A stretch of DNA of 64,000 bases from Falsiroseomonas sp050563545 (GCF_050563545.1 NZ_JBNXUM010000031.1:18071-82070); one strand, 5' to 3'. Positions 9,285 through 17,748 are shown, counted from the first letter of the stretch. Numbers and translations are program-made. Notes: generated from the sequence alone by a model not told the origin.

Positions 9285-9528
9285 GGGGGCGTTGATCGTC
9301 GCGGGGACCTTGGCCCTGGCGCTGGTGATCGTCCAGCGCGTCGGCGCGGCGGGGGAGACGGATGTCGGACTGCGGGCGCTGGGGCAGCCCGCTGGGACGC
9401 GGATCCTTTCGGTCGCATCCGCCGAGGGCCGGATCGCGGTGCTGGTGCAGCGCCCGGACGGGGAGCGCGTGCTGCTGGTGGACCCGAAGCGCGGCCGCGT
9501 GGTCGGCGAACTGCGCGCGGCGGACTGA
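9253..9528 (+). CDS. small single-pass membrane protein, unknown function
   Basis: About 91 residues from a GTG start at 9253, preceded by a G-rich Shine-Dalgarno-like run. One strong transmembrane helix near the N-terminus (WLVGIMGALIVAGTLALALV) is followed by a soluble segment with a beta-propeller-like strand pattern: GTRILSVASAEGRIAVLVQRP, then GERVLLVDPKRGRVVGEL. Proteins of this shape are often found beside DUF2256 genes in alphaproteobacteria. The start region overlaps divergent rluD. I cannot assign a function. Confidence 0.7.
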   Translation: MAALKWLVGIMGALIVAGTLALALVIVQRVGAAGETDVGLRALGQPAGTRILSVASAEGRIAVLVQRPDGERVLLVDPKRGRVVGELRAAD

Positions 9529-9531
9529 GGC

Positions 9532-9723
9532 ATGGCGCACCGCAAGCCGAACCTGCCGGAGAAGCTGTGCGCGGCCTGCGGGCGTCCCTTCGCCTGGCGG
9601 AAGAAGTGGGCGCGGGATTGGGAGCATGTGCGGTACTGCAGCGATGCCTGCCGGACGGGGCGGCATGGGGCTGCGCGAGAGATGCCTGCTTCGCCGCTTG
9701 ATCCCGCGCGGAAGCGGGGATAG
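9532..9723 (+). CDS. DUF2256 domain zinc-ribbon protein
   Basis: A 63-residue protein starting 3 bases after the previous stop. It carries the DUF2256 signature: KPNLPEKLCAACGRPFAWRKKW, then a second cysteine pair in VRYCSDACR, giving a Cys-X2-Cys...Cys-X3-Cys zinc site. In many bacteria this domain stands alone or is fused to cryptochrome/photolyase-related proteins; its role is not known. It ends 43 bases before the tRNA gene. Confidence 0.85.
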   Translation: MAHRKPNLPEKLCAACGRPFAWRKKWARDWEHVRYCSDACRTGRHGAAREMPASPLDPARKRG

Positions 9724-9766
9724 AACCCGCGCCTCGCCGCCGGTCCGCCGGAGGCGCCAGGCCAGG

Positions 9767-9842
9767 GTCCCATTCGTCTAGAGGCCTAGGACACCGCCCT
9801 CTCACGGCGGCAACAGGGGTTCGAATCCCCTATGGGACGCCA
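9767..9842 (+). tRNA. tRNA-Glu (anticodon CTC)
   Basis: A full cloverleaf can be drawn: acceptor arm GTCCCAT with ATGGGAC, anticodon stem CCGCC/GGCGG around the loop CTCTCAC (anticodon CTC), T arm AGGGG TTCGAAT CCCCT, and an encoded CCA end at 9840-9842. Downstream DNA has accessory character, so the 3' end of this gene could be an integration site; no matching direct repeat was found in the window. Confidence 0.95.
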
Positions 9843-9914
9843 GTCTTTTCAAGCACTAAGCGGGCCCTGAGCGTCAGCGGTCCAATGCGGCGTCCAATAT
9901 CGCCCCGGCAGGTG

Positions 9915-10331
9915 TCATCGCGACCGCGCTAGAATGCGCTCCTCCCCTGCCAACCAGATTTCGTCGTGCTGCTCCATCTGCGCTTCCCACGCGGGGAATA
10001 GCCGCGCGTAGGTGCGGTGCCGCGTCCATTTCCTTCGGGGCGGCGGCGGCTCGAGGCTTGAAGCCGGGTTGCCGCCCATCTTCCGGTTCAGCTGTGTCAG
10101 CCGGTCGTGGCTCCGCTTCAGCGGGCCGCCGTTCTGCGAAGAGGCCGGAGTGCGGTCCGGACCCAACGATATCGGCGTGACGCGTGCCTCCTTCGTGAAG
10201 TTGATCCGCCTCACCGTTGTACTGCAAGGACGTGCTGCCGTGCTGAGTCCATCACCTTGGCCGTGCTGCCAGCGCCACACCAACGATCGCCGCCAGTAGC
10301 CCCAGGCTCGCGCCGAAGTCCGGCCACTCAC
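9915..10331 (-). CDS. doubtful hypothetical ORF or gene remnant
   Basis: A 138-codon frame just downstream of tRNA-Glu. Only the C-terminal half has protein-like composition: RLTQLNRKMGGNPASSLEPP, then RKWTRHRTYARLFPAWEAQM. The pattern (proline-rich linker, basic WxRxRTYxRL block, amphipathic tail) recalls short accessory proteins found beside recombinases in alphaproteobacteria. The N-terminal part overlaps the end of the EamA gene and looks random. An overlapping minus frame (9874-10227) is less convincing. Likely a remnant; no function can be given. Confidence 0.3.
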   Translation of the reverse strand: MSGRTSARAWGYWRRSLVWRWQHGQGDGLSTAARPCSTTVRRINFTKEARVTPISLGPDRTPASSQNGGPLKRSHDRLTQLNRKMGGNPASSLEPPPPRRKWTRHRTYARLFPAWEAQMEQHDEIWLAGEERILARSR

Positions 10332-11190
10332 CCAGCAGCGCCAGGCCGAAGCCGCTCGCTGCCGCAGGGCTCAAGGCGCCGAAGGACGCTGCCCGCGCCG
10401 CTCCAACCCGCGCGACCGCGAACGCAAATGCTGTCGGCGCGAGCAGCCCCGACAGCACGCCCTGCCAAGCCAGCTGCCCTGCGATGTGCCCCCACCCTAC
10501 GGCGCCCAGCCCCGGCTCCAGCACCGTCAGATACAATGGTGCGAAACCCAACATCGAGAGCAGACTGACCACCGCCGTCGCTTCCAGCGCCGAGATCCCG
10601 GCACCGCGCAGCGTCAACGTATAAAGCGCGGCGAGCCAGGACGCGCAGAGCAGCAGCGCCGGCCCTTGCCACCCCTCGCCCGCCACCAACGCCGGCCCCG
10701 CTGTCACCACCACCGCCGCGACGATCATCCCTAGCCCGAGCCCCTGCACCGCCCCCAGGCGCACGGCCCCATGGCTGGCCAGCATCGACGCCGCTGCCAC
10801 CCAGAGCGGCACCGTCCCAGGGAGCAACGCGCCCGCCTGCGCTACCCCTGCCTCGCGCAGGCCCGCACCCGCTATCAGCAGGAAGGGCGCACCGCCGCCG
10901 GCAACCAGCATCAGCAGCCGCAGCCACTCCGTGCGCCCGAGGCGCACCACCACTCGCCACCCGATCGGCGCCAGCAGCGCCGCCGGCGGCAGGAAGCGCA
11001 GCAGCACCATGTCGTGCAGGCCGAGCGCTCCGGTCTGCTCACCGCCCGCCGCCACGCCGAGCCGGGTCATTGCCAGCGCCCCACCCCAGATGCTGGCGGC
11101 AGCGAGCCCCGCGGCAATGCCGGAGATTTCGTTGGACACGAGCAGCCTCGGCAACGCCCGCGGCGGCGAGCGCTTCAGCAGCCGGTACAT
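10252..11190 (-). CDS. EamA/DMT-family inner-membrane transporter
   Basis: A 312-residue integral membrane protein with about ten predicted hydrophobic helices in two EamA repeats, beginning IAAGLAAASIWGGALAMTRL. The second repeat contains ALEATAVVSLLSMLGFAPLYL and ends GLLAAIVGVALAARPR. DMT transporters export amino acids or other metabolites; the substrate is unknown. The ATG at 11190 has GAGGAG 9 bases upstream and lies inside the preceding DUF1127 gene (16-base overlap), indicating translational coupling. A GTG at 11139 is an alternative start. Confidence 0.85.
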   Translation of the reverse strand: MYRLLKRSPPRALPRLLVSNEISGIAAGLAAASIWGGALAMTRLGVAAGGEQTGALGLHDMVLLRFLPPAALLAPIGWRVVVRLGRTEWLRLLMLVAGGGAPFLLIAGAGLREAGVAQAGALLPGTVPLWVAAASMLASHGAVRLGAVQGLGLGMIVAAVVVTAGPALVAGEGWQGPALLLCASWLAALYTLTLRGAGISALEATAVVSLLSMLGFAPLYLTVLEPGLGAVGWGHIAGQLAWQGVLSGLLAPTAFAFAVARVGAARAASFGALSPAAASGFGLALLGEWPDFGASLGLLAAIVGVALAARPR

Positions 11191-11417
11191 TGGTTGGGTC
11201 TCCTCGCCCGCGCCTCGTGCCGCGGAGGCGTTAAGCCGCTCCGGAAGGGTTTCAGCGCCTCAGCACGCGCCTCATCGGGGGAGAGCCCGCTGTCGCGCAG
11301 CTCGCGGTGGTCCATCAGCGCGAGCGCCCGCCGCTCCTCGACACGGGCGTGCCAACGTCCAATCGCATGCCGCAGGCGCAGATCCAGGCGCCGGGTGCTC
11401 TTCGCATACGTAGTCAT
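11175..11417 (-). CDS. DUF1127 (YjiS-like) small protein
   Basis: An 80-residue arginine-rich protein with the DUF1127 core: RHAIGRWHARVEERRALALM followed by DHRELRDSGLSPDEARAEALKPF. AAGGAG lies 9 bases before the ATG. Members of this family are small regulators, some binding RNA and affecting phosphate, carbon or stress metabolism in alphaproteobacteria. The downstream EamA gene overlaps by 16 bases, so both are probably expressed together. Confidence 0.85.
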   Translation of the reverse strand: MTTYAKSTRRLDLRLRHAIGRWHARVEERRALALMDHRELRDSGLSPDEARAEALKPFRSGLTPPRHEARARRPNQCTGC

Positions 11418-11542
11418 CGCCAGCTTCTCCTTTGCATCGTCGCCGCGCGATCGCGGAGGCCGCCTTGTGCCGCGACAGCGCTGGCGATGCTTGGCGACGA
11501 CCTGGGCGTGGTCTTGAGATCTGCTGAATTTCCCGCATGGCT

Positions 11543-12119
11543 TCACGGCCGCGTTGCGGTGAAACGGCTCGTCAACCGCAGCAGCGAGCCGAGGTAGCCG
11601 CGCTCGATCCTCTCCGCGGGCGCCATTTCGGTGACGGCAGCGTAGCCCCCGGCGTCCAGTAGCCGCTGGTGTCGAAATGCGCCCGCCAGCGGCCGCGGCC
11701 ATGATGGCGCGGCCAACTGGGATCCCGACCGGCCGTTCTTACGGCAATGGGTCGGCGAGAGCGCCCGCCCGTCCACGCCGAAGATCAGCCCTTTCAGCAG
11801 CGCCGACGCGTGATGCCGGTTCTGGCGCGGTCCTGGCCCGCGGGCTGACCTGTAGGACGGCATGCGCCTTGTCCCAAAGGTCGCGTGGCACGATTGCCCC
11901 GCGCTCGCCGGGATAGGCGCTGCCCTTATCCGTGACCTCGCCGACATAGGTCCGGAGGTTCAGGATCTTGTAGACGTCGCTTTTGTCCAGCAGCCGGCCG
12001 GACTTCGCCGTGATGCCTTCGGCTTGCAGGCGACGCACCGTCTCGACGCCGGAGCCGGTCTCGATGAACGGGTCGAACACGCGCCGGACCCGCGTGGCCT
12101 CGGCATCGTTCACCACCAC
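11543..12119 (-). pseudogene. serine recombinase (large resolvase/Pin-like), frameshifted C-terminal remnant
   Basis: Two minus-strand frames together give the C-terminal half of a large serine recombinase. The first (12119 to about 11828) encodes the Recombinase domain: DAEATRVRRVFDPFIETGSG, VETVRRLQAEGITAKSGR, then YKILNLRTYVGE. The second continues from about 11842 with the zinc-ribbon entry SALLKGLIFGVDGRALSPTH, then a degenerate part, and a recognisable end PAERIERGYLGSLLRLTS. The catalytic N-terminal resolvase domain is missing. A frameshift near 11830-11842 and a scrambled stretch near 11640-11730 show the gene is dead. It marks an old mobile element. Confidence 0.8.
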
Positions 12120-12434
12120 CGCAGTCGACGGTTGCGACCAGGCTGTTCTTCAAGAGCGACTTCGCTACGGCTTGCGGCGCGGGGATCGGCAGGCGCTCGG
12201 GCGGGAGGGCGAGCTTGTCGGGGTGCGCTGGCCGGGCGCTACCAACCCGAGCCCCGCAGGCCCGAGCCTGTCAGGGCGGCGCCTTACCTGCCGACGCAGG
12301 ACGATTCGCCCTATTCGCCACCGATGCCGAGGCGATTGTGCGCCGGCGCGCGAGATCGGCCACAGCAGCCGAGCGGCCGGCGGATCGGCCGCGCGACTCC
12401 GGCGTTCTGCCCAGCGAAAGCCCAGGAGGCGCTA
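12120..12434. other. gap upstream of the recombinase remnant
   Basis: This 315-base stretch contains no recognisable gene. It should have held the missing N-terminal resolvase domain of the recombinase, but no catalytic-serine region was found in any minus frame, so that part is deleted. An AGGAGG-type ribosome-binding site at its right end serves the next gene. Confidence 0.4.
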
Positions 12435-12764
12435 ATGTATCTCGCCCGCTTCTCCTACGACCTGTTGCCGGTCAATCGCGACCGCGCCCTGCAGTTCATC
12501 CAGCGCGAAGTGCAAGCGGCGCAGCAGAAGGGGCTGAATGCCCGGCTGCTTGTGCCGCTCACCCGCGGCGACGGCGGAGCTGCGCTGCAGTTCGAGGTCG
12601 AGCTGACTAGCCTCGATGACCTCGAGGGGCTTCGCCACCGCGCCGGCCCGGCGGAGGACACTCGCGAGTGGATGCGCGCGTTCAGCGAGATCCTCCTGCG
12701 CCCACCGGCCGTCGAGATCCTGCGAGTTCAGGAAGCGGAGGCGGGAGCTGGCCCTGCGGCGTGA
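12435..12764 (+). CDS. hypothetical protein, probably alpha/beta-barrel fold
   Basis: A 109-residue protein with GGAGG 5 bases before its ATG. It begins MYLARFSYDLLPVNRDRALQ and has the pattern strand-helix-strand (ARLLVPLTRGDGGAALQFEV) with a closing segment EILLRPPAVEILRV. This resembles small dimeric alpha/beta-barrel proteins of the NIPSNAP or stress-responsive type, but the match is structural impression only. It stands alone between the recombinase remnant and the convergent sensor-kinase operon. Confidence 0.65.
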   Translation: MYLARFSYDLLPVNRDRALQFIQREVQAAQQKGLNARLLVPLTRGDGGAALQFEVELTSLDDLEGLRHRAGPAEDTREWMRAFSEILLRPPAVEILRVQEAEAGAGPAA

Positions 12765-12902
12765 AGCGGGGCCAAGCGCTTCGTTATCGGGAGCCGGTCG
12801 GCACAGAGGCACACAAGCAGGCGACGCTCGCCACATGCGCGGCGGCGCGGTCTGGATGCAGCGGGCCACGCCTCGCTGCCTCCGGCCGCATGCCAATGCG
12901 AC

Positions 12903-14573
12903 CTACTCACCCTTCTTCAACAGAGCGCGGATGCGAGGTACGAGAGTCTCCATGGTGAAAGGCTTTGTCATCAGCCCCATGCCCGGCTCGAGGGAAAAGC
13001 TTCCGATCGCGGCGCTCTCAGAGTAGCCGGTGATGAACAGGACTTTGAGCCCGGGCCGGTATTGGCGCGCCGCGGCGGCCACTTGGCGGCCAGTCAGGCC
13101 TCCAGGAAGGCCCATGTCTGTGATGAGCAGGTCTACCCTAGTGTCTGATTGCAGCAGGCTTAGTCCGGCCGGACCGTTGCCCGCCTCCAGCACGAGGCAA
13201 CCCATTTCCTTCAGCGCCTCGACGATCAGCATGCGCACGATGGTCTCGTCCTCCACGAGGAGCACCGTTGTGCCAGCATCTGCACCCGCTAGGGATTCGC
13301 CTGTAGCGATGCTGGCGGTCGGCGTTGTCGAGTCCCGCCTGCCTACGTGCCGCGGCAGGTAGATCCGTACCGTCGTACCTCGACCCACCTCCGAGACGAT
13401 CCTGCTGTGCCCGCCGGACTGCTTGACGAAGCCGTAGATCTGGCTGAGGCCGAGGCCTGTTCCCTGTCCGATCGGCTTCGTCGTAAAGAAGGGATCGAAA
13501 GCGCGCGCCACGACGTCCGGCGGCATCCCGACTCCCGTATCAGTCACGCTGAGCCCCACATAATCACCGACGCTCATCTCGTGCTCGGCGGCAGCGTCGC
13601 TGCCGGCAAAGTGCAGGTTTTCGGTCTCGATCGTCAGCCGCCCACCGCCGGGCATCGCGTCACGGGCGTTGATCAAAAGGTTGAGGAGCGCGCTCTCAAG
13701 CTGGTTAACGTCGCAATAGGCAGGCCAAAGATCGGCCGCCAGCACAGTCTCCATTTCAATGGCCGGGCCGATCGTCCGGCACGCCAATTCTTCCATCGAC
13801 GCGACGAGCTCATTGACGTCGACCGGCTTCGGAGCCAACGGCTGTCGCCTGGCGAATGCGAGGAGCCGGTGCGTCAGCCCGGCGGCGCGTCCGGCGGAGG
13901 TGATCGCTGCGTCAATATAGCGGTCCACCTCACTCGTCCGCCCCTGCTCGATTCTCGTCTTCAAGAGCCCGAGGCCGCCCACGATGCCCGTGAGAAGATT
14001 GTTGAAATCGTGCGCGAGGCCACCGGTGAGCTGCCCGATGGCCTCCATCTTATGGCTCTGGCGCAGGGCCTCCTCTGCCCGACGGCGCTCTTCCATCTCG
14101 GCGCGCAGCCGTTCATTTGCTGCGGCGAGTTCCGCCGTCCGCACCCTGACGCGCTCTTCAAGCGTCGCATTGAGGCGTCTGAGCTCATCCTCGGCACGAC
14201 GCAGCCGCAGCAGGGCCCTGACGGCGGCGACGAGCTCAGACGGCTCGACCGGCTCCGTGAGATATGAGTCGGCGCCGCTCTCGAGCCCCCGGATGCGGTC
14301 GGAAGTCTCGACGAAAGATGCCGACGTCTGAAGCACCAAGGTGCCAGGAAAGTCGCGCTTGATCGCCTTGCAGACCTCGAGCCCGCTGATATCGGGCAGC
14401 TTGACGTCGAGCAGTGCCAGCGCCGGAAGGCCTTCGGCAACCCGCATCAGGGCCTCTGCGCCGGTGCCTGCCTCAATGACGGTAAAGCCCGCGCGCCGCA
14501 GCGTCCGCGTCTTCGCGTAACGTATCGCCTCGGTGTCGTCCACGTTCAGGATGATCTCGGGCGAGCCGCTCAT
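12903..14573 (-). CDS. hybrid sensor histidine kinase REC-HisKA-HATPase-REC
   Basis: A 556-residue soluble kinase, last gene of the stressosome operon. Domains: receiver (1-125, phosphoacceptor Asp56), coiled coil (125-175), dimerisation domain with His188 in GGLAHDFNNLL, ATPase (260-410, with N-box LLNLLINARDAM and G-box GTGLGLSQIYG), and a C-terminal receiver (435-556, Asp486, TKPF). In the first receiver the usual Lys of the KP motif is Glu (LTEP), a known variant in this subgroup. There is no membrane segment or DNA-binding domain. The ATG overlaps the previous stop by 4 bases. It could take phosphate or a signal from the upstream proteins. Confidence 0.92.
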   Translation of the reverse strand: MSGSPEIILNVDDTEAIRYAKTRTLRRAGFTVIEAGTGAEALMRVAEGLPALALLDVKLPDISGLEVCKAIKRDFPGTLVLQTSASFVETSDRIRGLESGADSYLTEPVEPSELVAAVRALLRLRRAEDELRRLNATLEERVRVRTAELAAANERLRAEMEERRRAEEALRQSHKMEAIGQLTGGLAHDFNNLLTGIVGGLGLLKTRIEQGRTSEVDRYIDAAITSAGRAAGLTHRLLAFARRQPLAPKPVDVNELVASMEELACRTIGPAIEMETVLAADLWPAYCDVNQLESALLNLLINARDAMPGGGRLTIETENLHFAGSDAAAEHEMSVGDYVGLSVTDTGVGMPPDVVARAFDPFFTTKPIGQGTGLGLSQIYGFVKQSGGHSRIVSEVGRGTTVRIYLPRHVGRRDSTTPTASIATGESLAGADAGTTVLLVEDETIVRMLIVEALKEMGCLVLEAGNGPAGLSLLQSDTRVDLLITDMGLPGGLTGRQVAAAARQYRPGLKVLFITGYSESAAIGSFSLEPGMGLMTKPFTMETLVPRIRALLKKGE

Positions 14574-16342
14574 TGCGCCTTTTCACTCCGCGCCAGCGCC
14601 TCGCCCAATGCCGAATGGAGTGTCTCCTGCGAAAGTGATGATTTCGCAATTACTGTCGCTGCCCGTGCAAGCCTTCGCCGCTCTGTGCTGCCCAGCACCG
14701 AGGAGGTGCACACGACGACCGGGATGGAGCGTGTTGCTTCGTCTTCGCCAAGCCGCTGCAACACCTCGAAGCCGTCCGGACCGCCTGGCATCCGGAGGTC
14801 GAGCAGGATCAGGTCAGGCCGGTCCGCCTGCGCTCGCCGCAGCCCCTCGGCGCCGTCGCTCGCTTCGATCAGCTCGACCGCTCCATAGCCGCTCGCCAGA
14901 TGCCGCAGCACGTACCGGGATGGCTCTTCGTCGTCGACGATGAGGATCCGCGGCCCGGATCGTGCTGCTTCGGCGGGGCCAGGGGAGCGCTCGGCACCCG
15001 TCTCGGGCAGCTGCGCGGGAATGGTCAGGGAGAACACGGAACCTTTGCCGAGTTCACTCCGCACCGTCAGCTCGCCTTCCAACAACCTGGCCAGTTTGCG
15101 CGACAGCGACAGGCCAAGTCCGGTGCCCTTCACGCGCAGCTGCAGACGGGTCTCGACCTGGGCGAACTCTTCGAAGATGCGCTCCTGGTCCTCGGGCGCG
15201 ATACCGATCCCGGTGTCGGTCACTGCGAAGGTGACAGATGAGAGGGTTGCGTCGCGATGCGCCGTGACGCGGACGGAGCCGCGCTCCGTGAACTTCAGCG
15301 CATTGGAGATGAGGTTGCGCAGAATCTGTGAGAGCTTGCCCTCGTCCGTGAACAGCGGCGCAACGTGATCGTCGTCATCGAAGACGAGCTCAACCGCATC
15401 AGTGGTCTGCAACGGCTTTAGCACGCCGCGCAGCGCGCCGAACAACTCGGCCACCGTGAACCTGCGCGGCCGCAGCTCCACCTTGCCGGCTTCCACCTTC
15501 GCAATGTCGAGCAGATCGTTGACCAGGTCCGTGAGGCTTTGTGCCGAGCGCCTGATGTAGCCGACCTGCCGCTCCTGCTCCGGCGTCAGCTCGCCATCGG
15601 CCCGTTCAAGCAGCAGGCGCGACAGGGCAAGGATCGAGTTCAGGGGTGTGCGGAACTCGTGGCTCATGTCGGAAAGAAAGCGGCTCTTCATCTCGCTTGC
15701 GCGCCGCAGTTCTTCGGCACGCTCGTCCAGCTCCGCGTATAGCGCGACGACCCCACGGTTGGTGTCCTCAAGTTCCGCGTTCAGTCGGTTTAGGTCGTCC
15801 TGCCGTGCACGCAGCTCGGAGAGGCTGGCGAGGAGTTCGCGATTCTGCTCGCGCGCCTCCGCGAGCGGGTCCGGTACGCCGTCCGCAGCAAGCGCCGCGG
15901 CGAGGCTGGCCAAGCTCTCCCGCCGAATGGCAGAGCCGCGAGGCAGTCGCTTGGCAAAGCGCACGACGGTCCCGCCGCCGGGATTGGGTTCGACCAGGAA
16001 CCCGTCCATCAGGCGCCGAGTGCCGACGAGCCCGAGCCCCATCCCGGTCGGCGACGCATAGCGACCTTCAAGCACGGCATCGAGGTCGGCGATGCCGGGC
16101 CCCCGATCCGACACGCGCACCTCGAGCGCCTGCGCTCCTCCGGCCTCCTCGAGAGCGAACGCGACCTTTCCGCCGCCCGCATACACCACCGCGTTGCGCG
16201 CGATCTCGGAAACCGCCGTCGCGATGCGGGTCTGGTCCTGCGCTTCGAAGCCGAGGAGTCCCGCCAAGCGCCGCGCCCGCTGCCGTGCTGCGACAACGTC
16301 CTCTTCGCGGTCCAGTGTCAGCGTCAGCAGCGGCCGCGTCAT
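14570..16342 (-). CDS. hybrid histidine kinase with N-terminal RsbT-type ATPase
   Basis: A 590-residue soluble protein. Residues 1-135 form a GHKL ATPase of the RsbT/RsbW type (SEIARNAVVYAGGG around 45-58, VSDRGPGI 77-84, GMGLGLVGTRRL 100-111). A coiled coil follows (160-215), then HisKA with His228 (MSHEFRTPLNS), a second ATPase (330-445; ILRNLISNALKF, VTDTGIGI, GTGLGLSLSRKL) and a receiver (465-585) with Asp515. Having an RsbT-like module fused to a hybrid kinase suggests direct docking to the stressosome. It overlaps both neighbours by 4 bases (ATGA), so it is translationally coupled. Confidence 0.92.
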   Translation of the reverse strand: MTRPLLTLTLDREEDVVAARQRARRLAGLLGFEAQDQTRIATAVSEIARNAVVYAGGGKVAFALEEAGGAQALEVRVSDRGPGIADLDAVLEGRYASPTGMGLGLVGTRRLMDGFLVEPNPGGGTVVRFAKRLPRGSAIRRESLASLAAALAADGVPDPLAEAREQNRELLASLSELRARQDDLNRLNAELEDTNRGVVALYAELDERAEELRRASEMKSRFLSDMSHEFRTPLNSILALSRLLLERADGELTPEQERQVGYIRRSAQSLTDLVNDLLDIAKVEAGKVELRPRRFTVAELFGALRGVLKPLQTTDAVELVFDDDDHVAPLFTDEGKLSQILRNLISNALKFTERGSVRVTAHRDATLSSVTFAVTDTGIGIAPEDQERIFEEFAQVETRLQLRVKGTGLGLSLSRKLARLLEGELTVRSELGKGSVFSLTIPAQLPETGAERSPGPAEAARSGPRILIVDDEEPSRYVLRHLASGYGAVELIEASDGAEGLRRAQADRPDLILLDLRMPGGPDGFEVLQRLGEDEATRSIPVVVCTSSVLGSTERRRLARAATVIAKSSLSQETLHSALGEALARSEKAQ

Positions 16343-17340
16343 GGCGCCGCCGCCTTCAGCACGGCGACGGTCACGTCGTCACGGCCGCGGCTGAAGTCGC
16401 GGTAGAGAAGGCTGGCGATCAGGAGAGGATCGCGTCCCATTACGCCGGGGTAGCGGTCCAGCGACCACGAGGTGAGCAGGCCGTCGGAGCAAAGCACGAG
16501 CAGGAAGGTACCGGCGACCGGATACCGGAACTCCCGCATGCGAGGCGCCGTGTGGCCCGCGGTGCCGCTCAGCGAGACCATGCGGCGGACCTCGCCCCCG
16601 CTCAGGATCGTGCCCGCGATGTTGCCGATCCCGCCGAACACCACTTCGCCGGACGGCAGGTCGAGCCGCGCGACGGCGACCGCAGCACCGCGCGTCGCCC
16701 GCAGGCCGCCATGCACGGTCTTCAGCACTTCCGCCGGAGGCCCGAGTGGCGCGCGCCGGAAGAGACGCACGGCTTCGCGTGACGCTGTCGCTGCGAGCGG
16801 ACCGTGGCCGAGGCCGTCGGCGACGAACAGCGCGGCAGTGCCCGGGCCGGACACAAAACCCCAGGAATCGCCGGAGACCTCCTCCCCTGGTTTGGGGAGG
16901 TTCACCGCTCCGCACGACGCGCCGTTGTTCACGGATTGCACGACGGCGAGGCGCCCGCGCCGCAGCCGCGCAAGCACGGCCGTTCCCAATCCGGGCACCG
17001 ACTGGATATCGAACGCCTCTGACTGGCGCTGAATTGCGCCGAGGCCATTGCCGGGCGTGCCAGCTGTGGAGAAGCCATCGCGCATGCACGCCGAGATGTC
17101 CGCCATGCCCGGACCACGGTCCAGGGCCAGGAGATCGACAGTGGGTACTTCGTCCTCGCTTCGCTGGATCAGGAACTCGCCACCCCTGCCGTGCCGGACG
17201 AGGTTGCCGGCCAGCTCAGTCGCGACCAGGGCTACGCGGCCTTCGTCGACATCGCCGAAGCCGGCCGCGCGCGCTGCCGAGGCCGCCACGCGGCGGGCGG
17301 CGGCAACGTCTGACTGGTCGGCAACCGGGACGCTCTGCAT
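16339..17340 (-). CDS. RsbX/SpoIIE-type PP2C phosphatase with N-terminal RsbT-like ATPase
   Basis: A 333-residue fusion. Residues 1-130 are a GHKL ATPase (LVATELAGNLVRHG, LDRGPGMADI, a short G-box GNGLGAIQRQ). Residues about 145-333 are a PP2C/SpoIIE phosphatase with the metal-binding aspartates in VADGLGHGP, LCSDGLLTSW and GRDDVTVAVL. In Bacillus, RsbX resets the stressosome by dephosphorylating RsbR and RsbS; the position directly after rsbT supports that role. It starts 3 bases after the rsbT stop and overlaps the kinase gene by 4 bases. Confidence 0.9.
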   Translation of the reverse strand: MQSVPVADQSDVAAARRVAASAARAAGFGDVDEGRVALVATELAGNLVRHGRGGEFLIQRSEDEVPTVDLLALDRGPGMADISACMRDGFSTAGTPGNGLGAIQRQSEAFDIQSVPGLGTAVLARLRRGRLAVVQSVNNGASCGAVNLPKPGEEVSGDSWGFVSGPGTAALFVADGLGHGPLAATASREAVRLFRRAPLGPPAEVLKTVHGGLRATRGAAVAVARLDLPSGEVVFGGIGNIAGTILSGGEVRRMVSLSGTAGHTAPRMREFRYPVAGTFLLVLCSDGLLTSWSLDRYPGVMGRDPLLIASLLYRDFSRGRDDVTVAVLKAAAP

Positions 17341-17343
17341 TGC

Positions 17344-17748
17344 CTAGCGCCAACGTGCGATGGTGATGCGCGTCCCTTTGCCGAGTTCGGTTTCTATGCG
17401 GAATTCGTTGCAGAGCCTCTTGGAACCACCCAGACCAAGGCCAAGGCCCCTTCCGGTCGTGAATCCGTCGCGAAGCGCCTGCTCCACATCGGGAATCCCG
17501 GGACCCTGATCTTCAAAAATCACCCTTACACCGCGACGTGCGCCCTCCTGCAGCAGCATGATCCGTGCAGTGCCGCCGCCGCCATAATCCAGCGTGTTTC
17601 GTGCCAGCTCGCTCGCTGCGGTCACGATTTTGGTCTGATCGACCAGGCTCAGCGCCGCCCGCGTCGCCATGGCCCGCACCTCCTGCCGGACGCGGACGAC
17701 GTCATCCCCCGTCCGGATTGCGACGATGTCACTCGCTGTCGTGGACAT
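17344..17748 (-). CDS. rsbT: switch serine/threonine kinase of the stressosome
   Basis: A 134-residue GHKL-type protein kinase. N-box ASELARN (45-51), DQGPGIPD (80-87) and the GLGLGLGGSKRL segment (101-112) are all intact, so ATP binding is expected. In known stressosomes RsbT is held by RsbR and RsbS, phosphorylates both on stress, and is released to activate a downstream partner. It overlaps rsbS by 20 bases. No RsbU target phosphatase lies in the operon; the released kinase may act on one of the encoded hybrid kinases (inference). Confidence 0.93.
   Translation of the reverse strand: MSTTASDIVAIRTGDDVVRVRQEVRAMATRAALSLVDQTKIVTAASELARNTLDYGGGGTARIMLLQEGARRGVRVIFEDQGPGIPDVEQALRDGFTTGRGLGLGLGGSKRLCNEFRIETELGKGTRITIARWR

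Noticed and set aside
8349..9701. 450-codon plus frame opposite rluD
   Set aside because: Antisense of rluD with glycine/arginine-rich nonsense composition; minus strand has the HRLDKDTSG active site.
9767..9842. attL/attR pair at tRNA-Glu
   Set aside because: No second copy of the tRNA 3' end was found in the window, so an attachment site cannot be claimed.
11862..12764. 300-residue fusion protein reading through the recombinase remnant into the small hypothetical gene
   Set aside because: Only the last 109 residues look like protein and they have their own GGAGG and ATG at 12435.
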